Source: Chitinophaga sp. LS1 (lineage in GTDB: Bacteria; Bacteroidota; Bacteroidia; Chitinophagales; Chitinophagaceae). From it: 64,000 nucleotides of DNA. The notes beneath the pieces were generated by a model. It had not been told where the DNA came from. It did not search any database and saw nothing but the letters and a program-made list of their open reading frames with translations. Both the position numbers and the translations under genes were made by a program. The stretch spans positions 4,280,501 through 4,344,500 of the forward strand of contig NZ_CP128362.1 in NCBI RefSeq assembly GCF_034274695.1. The letters run 5' to 3'. This document shows positions 59,390 through 64,000 of the stretch, one piece after another (position 1 is the stretch's first letter; every line of letters begins with the position of its first letter).

Positions 59390-62308
59390 ATGCCTGCAGT
59401 CCGTTACATATTATGTTGGATACTGTTGACTGTGTGCTTATGCGATCATGCATCGGCACAGGGTCTCATGATCCGCAATTATAATGTAAAGGATGGTCTG
59501 GCCAATGCTACCGTGTATGCCGCCGTGCAGGATAAAGAAGGTTTTATCTGGTTCGCCACGCCCACAGGCGTGAGCAAATTCGATGGTAAACGTTTCCGTA
59601 ACTACGCTAAGAAAGACGGTCTTACTGACAATGATGTAGTAAGATTATCCGCCGATTCCAAAGGAAGGGTATGGTTCTCCACCCTGAATGGATTGCCCTC
59701 TTTCTATTTCAATAACGAAATTCACTCGGGTGCCAATGACTCCTCGCTGCGTATCGATGCTCACGGACAGTATATGCAGTACATGTTTGAAGACTATGCT
59801 GGTTTTGTATGGTTTCTCAATACTGACAACAGGATCATCCGCTACAGCGGCATGAGAACAGAATATAAGCCGGGCCGTACCGACCTTTTTTACTTCCTCC
59901 GCAACGATACCATCTTCAAACCCCTCCAGAATTATTTTAATCTCGGCTCTCTAAAGGATGGCAATAACCTTTCACAAAAGATCTTCCTCTCTTCTCCATA
60001 CCCCGCAGATGATGATGTGTTCATTGGCAGGATCCGGAAGAACCCGATCGTTATTCTCAAAAATGCTATTTACACCTATAATAATAAGGAAGCCACCTGT
60101 TTCTTCAATGGTCCGGATTGGGGTATTAACGATGAAATCAGTAACGTATGCCTCGATAAGGAGGACCTGTGGATTGGTACTCCCCGTGCATTGTATTACC
60201 TGAAAGACTTTTTCAAAGGTGCACGTCACATGGTGAAGTTGCTCGACAATCACTACATCACTTCTGTATTGAAAGACCGTGATGGCAATATCTGGATCAC
60301 TACTTTCGGCGATGGCGTGTACAATATTCCTTACAAAAATTTTTACTTTAATTATCTCGATAATACAAACGGGCTGTATTCCCACTCTATCTTCAGCATC
60401 TGCAAAGACCGCAAAACCGGTATCCTGCTGGTAGGCCAGAATGCAGGGGTGCTCAATACCATCGATAGTAACAATACGATCCGGCGCTTTAACCTGGATA
60501 CCACCAGTGGACGCAACAGCATCCTCAGTATTTTACCGTATAAAGAAAATGAGATCCTGATCGGTGCGGACAATGGACTGTTTATCTTCAATACCCTTCA
60601 GCAGCGGGTTTCCGTATTACGAGCTATCAGGAATATGAAGGATATGGACGTAGGGCCGGATGGCAGGATCCGCGCAGTGTCCAAAGACCAGGTGATCGGT
60701 GAGAACTATGCTGTGGAGGTGCCGGATGTACAGATCACGTCTATCGCCAGTGTGAATGACTCTTCTTATTATGTAGGTACCGGCTCCGGGTTGTTCTATG
60801 GCAAAGAGGGATCAGCCAAAGTGGTGATACCGGGTACGGATATAGAACTGCACCAACCCGTCAAAGACCTGAAATATATAGATGGCTACCTGTGGATAGG
60901 AACGGCAGATCAGGGTTTGTTCGTATTAAAGAACAATCGTGTCATAAAGCATATTGGCTCTGCCGATAAACTGGTGAGCGATATCTGCCAACAGCTATAT
61001 TATGATGGGGTAGGCAGATTGTATGTTTCTACCAACAAAGGGGTGTCTGTGATCGATGTGCATACCCAGACCCTGATCCGGAATATTACCAGTAACGATG
61101 GGTTGATGAGTGACGATACCCGGGGAGTATATTACCAGCACGGGATATTGTACATCGCCACTTCCAACGGGTTAAGTTATTTCAACGACAATAATATGCC
61201 GGTAGATACGGTGCCTCCTGCAGTGTACCTGAGTCACATCAGGTATGGCGACAGTACCTATCTGCCTTCAAAAAAGATCACTTTACTATACCAGCGCAAG
61301 GCTTCGTTCGAAGTTGAATTTGGTGCGATCGCCTATGATCTGCCGGACCTGGTGGAGTACCAGTATAATTTTTCCAGCGATACAAGCAGTGGCTGGATCA
61401 CGACAATGTCCAATATCGTACCTTTCCCTGACCTGCAGCCAGATACTTATGAATTACAGATCAGGGCGAGAAAGTACAAGAGTGAATGGAGTCATCCAGT
61501 GGCCATTACAGTGACGATACTACCGCGGTGGTATCAGCAATGGTGGGCGAGGGGAATCGTGATTTTGCTGGCATTGCTGCTGGTTGCATTTATATTAAGG
61601 TATATCTTCCTGCGGTTCAAAGATGGGGAAAAACGCAAGACAGAATACAACAGAAGGATTGCAGAACTGGAGGCCAAAGCCCTTACAAACCAGATGAATC
61701 CGCACTTTATATTCAACTCCCTGAATAGCGTGCAGCACCTGATAATGGAGAAGGAGGAAAAGCAGGCACTGAATTTCTTAGCAGATTTCGCTACCTTGAT
61801 GCGGCAAATGCTTAATAATTCCCGGAAATCCTATATTTCGCTGGATGAAGAAATAGCTTTCCTCACCCGTTATATTGAGTTGGAGAAGATTAGGTTTGCA
61901 AATGTCTTTACGTACCACTTTGCCATAGAAGATGCATTGAAAGATTATACAATCTATATACCGCCTATGATTATACAGCCGATCGTGGAGAATGCGATCA
62001 AACATGGCCTTGCGCCTAAAAACGGCAGCGGGAACCTGGAGGTAAGACTGATGCTGAAAGGGGATATGCTATACTGTTCCGTAGACGATGATGGAATAGG
62101 CTGGGACAGGGCAAATGAACTGAAGAGCGGACGCCTCATAAAGCACGAATCTACAGCCCTGAGCGTGATCAGGGAGCGGTTGCAGATTATAAAATCTTTT
62201 AATGGAAATGTTGGAAAGTTAGAAATTATTGATAAATTTAAGTCAGGTTTCGGCAATAAAGAGGGTACGCTCGTTGAAATTCTGATTCCCATTGTTAAGA
62301 TGTTATGA
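59390..62308 (+). CDS. LytS-type sensor kinase with ligand-binding propeller
   Basis: The 972-residue protein has a signal peptide (~1-23), a periplasmic two-bladed set of Reg_prop repeats (GFIWFATPTGVSKFDGK is the first), a Y_Y_Y-like domain (~600-700), a membrane segment (IVILLALLLVAFILRYIF, ~715-735), the LytS phosphoacceptor region NPHFIFNSLNSVQHLI and an HATPase part (IQPIVENAIKHGLAPK). It overlaps the response regulator gene by 4 bp. It senses an external ligand and phosphorylates its partner. Confidence 0.92.
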   Translation: MPAVRYILCWILLTVCLCDHASAQGLMIRNYNVKDGLANATVYAAVQDKEGFIWFATPTGVSKFDGKRFRNYAKKDGLTDNDVVRLSADSKGRVWFSTLNGLPSFYFNNEIHSGANDSSLRIDAHGQYMQYMFEDYAGFVWFLNTDNRIIRYSGMRTEYKPGRTDLFYFLRNDTIFKPLQNYFNLGSLKDGNNLSQKIFLSSPYPADDDVFIGRIRKNPIVILKNAIYTYNNKEATCFFNGPDWGINDEISNVCLDKEDLWIGTPRALYYLKDFFKGARHMVKLLDNHYITSVLKDRDGNIWITTFGDGVYNIPYKNFYFNYLDNTNGLYSHSIFSICKDRKTGILLVGQNAGVLNTIDSNNTIRRFNLDTTSGRNSILSILPYKENEILIGADNGLFIFNTLQQRVSVLRAIRNMKDMDVGPDGRIRAVSKDQVIGENYAVEVPDVQITSIASVNDSSYYVGTGSGLFYGKEGSAKVVIPGTDIELHQPVKDLKYIDGYLWIGTADQGLFVLKNNRVIKHIGSADKLVSDICQQLYYDGVGRLYVSTNKGVSVIDVHTQTLIRNITSNDGLMSDDTRGVYYQHGILYIATSNGLSYFNDNNMPVDTVPPAVYLSHIRYGDSTYLPSKKITLLYQRKASFEVEFGAIAYDLPDLVEYQYNFSSDTSSGWITTMSNIVPFPDLQPDTYELQIRARKYKSEWSHPVAITVTILPRWYQQWWARGIVILLALLLVAFILRYIFLRFKDGEKRKTEYNRRIAELEAKALTNQMNPHFIFNSLNSVQHLIMEKEEKQALNFLADFATLMRQMLNNSRKSYISLDEEIAFLTRYIELEKIRFANVFTYHFAIEDALKDYTIYIPPMIIQPIVENAIKHGLAPKNGSGNLEVRLMLKGDMLYCSVDDDGIGWDRANELKSGRLIKHESTALSVIRERLQIIKSFNGNVGKLEIIDKFKSGFGNKEGTLVEILIPIVKML

Positions 62309-63066
62309 GTAATATAAAAGCTGCGATCGTAGACGATGAAGTCCGCAACATCCACATTTTGCGAAATATTCTTGAAAATTACTGTAAGGATGTTACGGTA
62401 GTAGGGGAGGCGCAGAACATTCATGACGCGGCGGAGATGCTGAAAAATACCCAGATCGATGTACTGTTTCTGGATATTGAAATGCCGCCACATAATGGAT
62501 TCCAGTTATTGGAAATGTTCCCTGTGCTAAACTTCGAAGTTATCTTCATCACCGCGTTTCAGGAATATGCTTTGCAGGCAATAAAATTTGCCGCGTTGGA
62601 TTATCTGCTCAAACCTATTAAGGTGAGTGAGGTAGAAGATGCATTGGAAAAAGTAAAGAAGAGTAAAAAAGGTAGGTTAAATGAGCTGGCGTCGATTCTG
62701 AAGGATTATGTAAAGAACAATGACAACGCGTTTTCCAAGATAGTGATTCCGGTGAATGATGGGTATAATGTGATAGATCTGAAGGATATCATTTATTGCG
62801 AAGCGTTTGATAGTTATACAAAGATCCAGTTGATCAATAATGTATCGCATTTGATATCCAAGTCACTGAAGGAGTATGAGGAAATGTTGAGTGATAAAGG
62901 ATTCTATAGGGTACATAAGTCTTTCCTGATTAATATTCATCATATCGTGAAGATTATAAAAGGCCTGGGAACAGCAGTTGTGATGAGTGATCAGAAGAAT
63001 ATACCGATCAGCTCCCGGAAGAAAGATGAGTTTTTTGCGCAGTTGAAAGGAGTGATAAATCTGTAA
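62305..63066 (+). CDS. LytTR-type response regulator
   Basis: The 253-residue protein has a receiver domain (AAIVDDEVRN, VLFLDIEMP with the phospho-Asp, YLLKPIKVSE) and a LytTR DNA-binding domain (~140-253, with LKDIIYCEAFDSYTKI and FYRVHKSFLINIHHI). It is translated with the sensor kinase through an ATGA overlap. Confidence 0.93.
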   Translation: MSNIKAAIVDDEVRNIHILRNILENYCKDVTVVGEAQNIHDAAEMLKNTQIDVLFLDIEMPPHNGFQLLEMFPVLNFEVIFITAFQEYALQAIKFAALDYLLKPIKVSEVEDALEKVKKSKKGRLNELASILKDYVKNNDNAFSKIVIPVNDGYNVIDLKDIIYCEAFDSYTKIQLINNVSHLISKSLKEYEEMLSDKGFYRVHKSFLINIHHIVKIIKGLGTAVVMSDQKNIPISSRKKDEFFAQLKGVINL

Positions 63067-63088
63067 TTGCAAGTAATAAAAAATATAG

Positions 63089-63118
63089 ATGCCTGGCGAA
63101 AGCCGGGCATTTTTTTTT
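63089..63118 (+). terminator. Terminator of the LytTR operon
   Basis: ATGCCTGGC and GCCGGGCAT pair around GAAA and are followed by a run of eight or more Ts. Confidence 0.88.
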
Positions 63119-63292
63119 AAATGGTTTTCATTCCCTATTGGTGAATTCCCTCTTTCATGAATGTTTTTATTGGAAATGGCCTGCGGCAGCATTGAAGCGC
63201 GCTCTTTTCAGGCTAACGCCCTTGTTGAAATTGCCTCCCCCCATAGGAGTCAGCCGAACAAATAAAGATCTTCCTTGCTGCCGAAGGCCCTT

Positions 63293-63330
63293 AAAACAAA
63301 AGAGCCCTGGTTGAAATACCAGAGCTCTTC
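63293..63330 (-). terminator. Terminator of the HtrA-type protease gene
   Basis: AGAGC-CTGGT pairs with ACCAG-GCTCT (one bulge each side); on the minus strand a T-rich tract follows. It is ~37 bp after the protease stop. Confidence 0.7.
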
Positions 63331-63366
63331 TCTCCTTAACTTATAAACCTATATGAAAAACGATAA

Positions 63367-64000
63367 TTAAAAATCAGTACTATTCGTCAAATCAATATTG
63401 TAATAGTACACACCATTCAACTCAGGATACACACCTTCCAGCTGCACCTTCTTCTGTTTCTCCAATATCCCTCTCAGCTGTTCCACTGAACTCACCACCT
63501 GATCTCCTGCTTTCATAATAATAAAAGAAGGTTTCATATTCGTTTGTTTCTTCAGTACACCACTGCTGATGTTATCTACATATACACCACCACGAATACC
63601 GATCTTCGCTGCATCGCCTTTTTCCAGTGTCACCAGATCCGCGCCCAGCGCATCGATCACTGTTGCTTTCACAATACTGGTATTACCATCAATGTTCTTC
63701 AGAACTGCATTCGCTGTGCGTGATTTATCACCACGGAGGTAGCTGATACTGATCTTATCACCTGGTTTGAATCTTGCGATCTGCTCCGTCATCTGTGGAA
63801 TAGAAGGTGTATTCACACCATTGATACCAGTGATCACATCACCCTTCTGAATACCTGCATCAGCCGCAGCACCACTTGTTACCACATCTGTCACTACTAC
63901 ACCATTCACATCTCTTCTTATACCATAGTCACCCCATTTCTCTTCAGGAATAGAATTCGGATCCTGGTACCTGATACCGAGGTAAGCACGTTGTACATTA
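63367..64000 (-). CDS. HtrA/DegQ-type serine protease, C-terminal PDZ part (N-terminus outside window)
   Basis: The frame runs from the window edge without a start. It reads VQRAYLGIRYQD, then VVVTDVVTSGAAADAGIQKGDVITGINGV and GDKISISYLRG, the first PDZ domain, followed by a second PDZ-like region (VYVDNISSGVLKKQT, IIMKAGDQVVSSVEQL). The catalytic trypsin domain lies beyond the window. HtrA proteins degrade misfolded envelope proteins. Confidence 0.85.
   Translation of the reverse strand, partial: NVQRAYLGIRYQDPNSIPEEKWGDYGIRRDVNGVVVTDVVTSGAAADAGIQKGDVITGINGVNTPSIPQMTEQIARFKPGDKISISYLRGDKSRTANAVLKNIDGNTSIVKATVIDALGADLVTLEKGDAAKIGIRGGVYVDNISSGVLKKQTNMKPSFIIMKAGDQVVSSVEQLRGILEKQKKVQLEGVYPELNGVYYYNIDLTNSTDF

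Larger units (their letters stand above)
63067..63366. other. Intergenic region between converging genes
   Basis: Contains the two terminators listed; otherwise no open frame of note. Confidence 0.5.

Overview
The window comes from a member of the Bacteroidota, most likely Chitinophaga or a close relative in the Chitinophagaceae. Supporting signs are Bacteroidota-type -7 promoter boxes (TAnnTTTG), a FadL/OmpP1-like porin, two DUF3857 proteins, a Reg_prop/Y_Y_Y LytS-type sensor kinase with a LytTR regulator, and a short archaeal-type ProRS. This placement is inferred from protein families, not from a marker gene.

Layout. (1) 1-3.5 kb: the end of a flanking accessory region with a primase-helicase fusion (open at the window start) and a Fic protein whose promoter carries TACCCATAAA repeats. 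(2) 3505-44431: an integrated element of about 40.9 kb in the 3' end of a tRNA-Leu(CAG) gene. It is bounded by 15-bp direct repeats, with TGTCAA arm-type sites just inside each end, and with a tyrosine integrase and an excisionase-like gene at the tRNA end. The displaced tRNA terminator sits at 3463-3503, and the element supplies a replacement at 44379-44416. (3) 44.4-64 kb: ordinary chromosome (dapD, glycosyltransferase, Sua5/YrdC, CCA-type nucleotidyltransferase, miaA, DUF3857 proteins, OmpP1, proS, LytS/LytTR pair, HtrA-type protease).

Inside the element, the left third (3.6-19 kb) is a defence-like cargo: an AbiU2-like HEPN gene, a HEPN-like gene coupled to an ORC/CDC6-type ATPase, and a five-gene leftward operon (SF1 helicase, DUF2290-like protein, TcmP, DUF5131/Gp37-Gp68 protein, DUF4935 PIN nuclease). 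The tcmP gene of this operon is split by an IS66 element, which is itself split by a second IS66 element. Both insertions have perfect 8-bp target duplications. An IS5-type element lies to the right of the operon.

The middle (20.5-36.9 kb) looks like a compact non-tailed virus. It has an XRE-type regulator, a possible structured RNA, a degenerate kinase/receiver pair and a SymE-like gene. A dense run of translationally coupled structural-type genes follows: many small membrane proteins, three small beta-rich capsid-like proteins, annexin-like repeats, a transglutaminase-like protein, a peptidoglycan-binding/L,D-transpeptidase-like lysis cassette, a coiled-coil spike-like protein and a RadA/RecA-like ATPase. 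I see no terminase, portal or tail gene.

Three promoters of the element (upstream of 24161, 25035 and 42541) carry arrays of 10-bp repeats, 9, 6 and 7 units long. In each array every unit has a C at the same position, and the last C lies exactly 32 nt before the -7 box. This appears to be a shared regulatory code joining the early gene, the structural operon and the excision gene. The right part (38-42.8 kb) holds a four-gene lipoprotein operon, an RteC-like protein and RadC.
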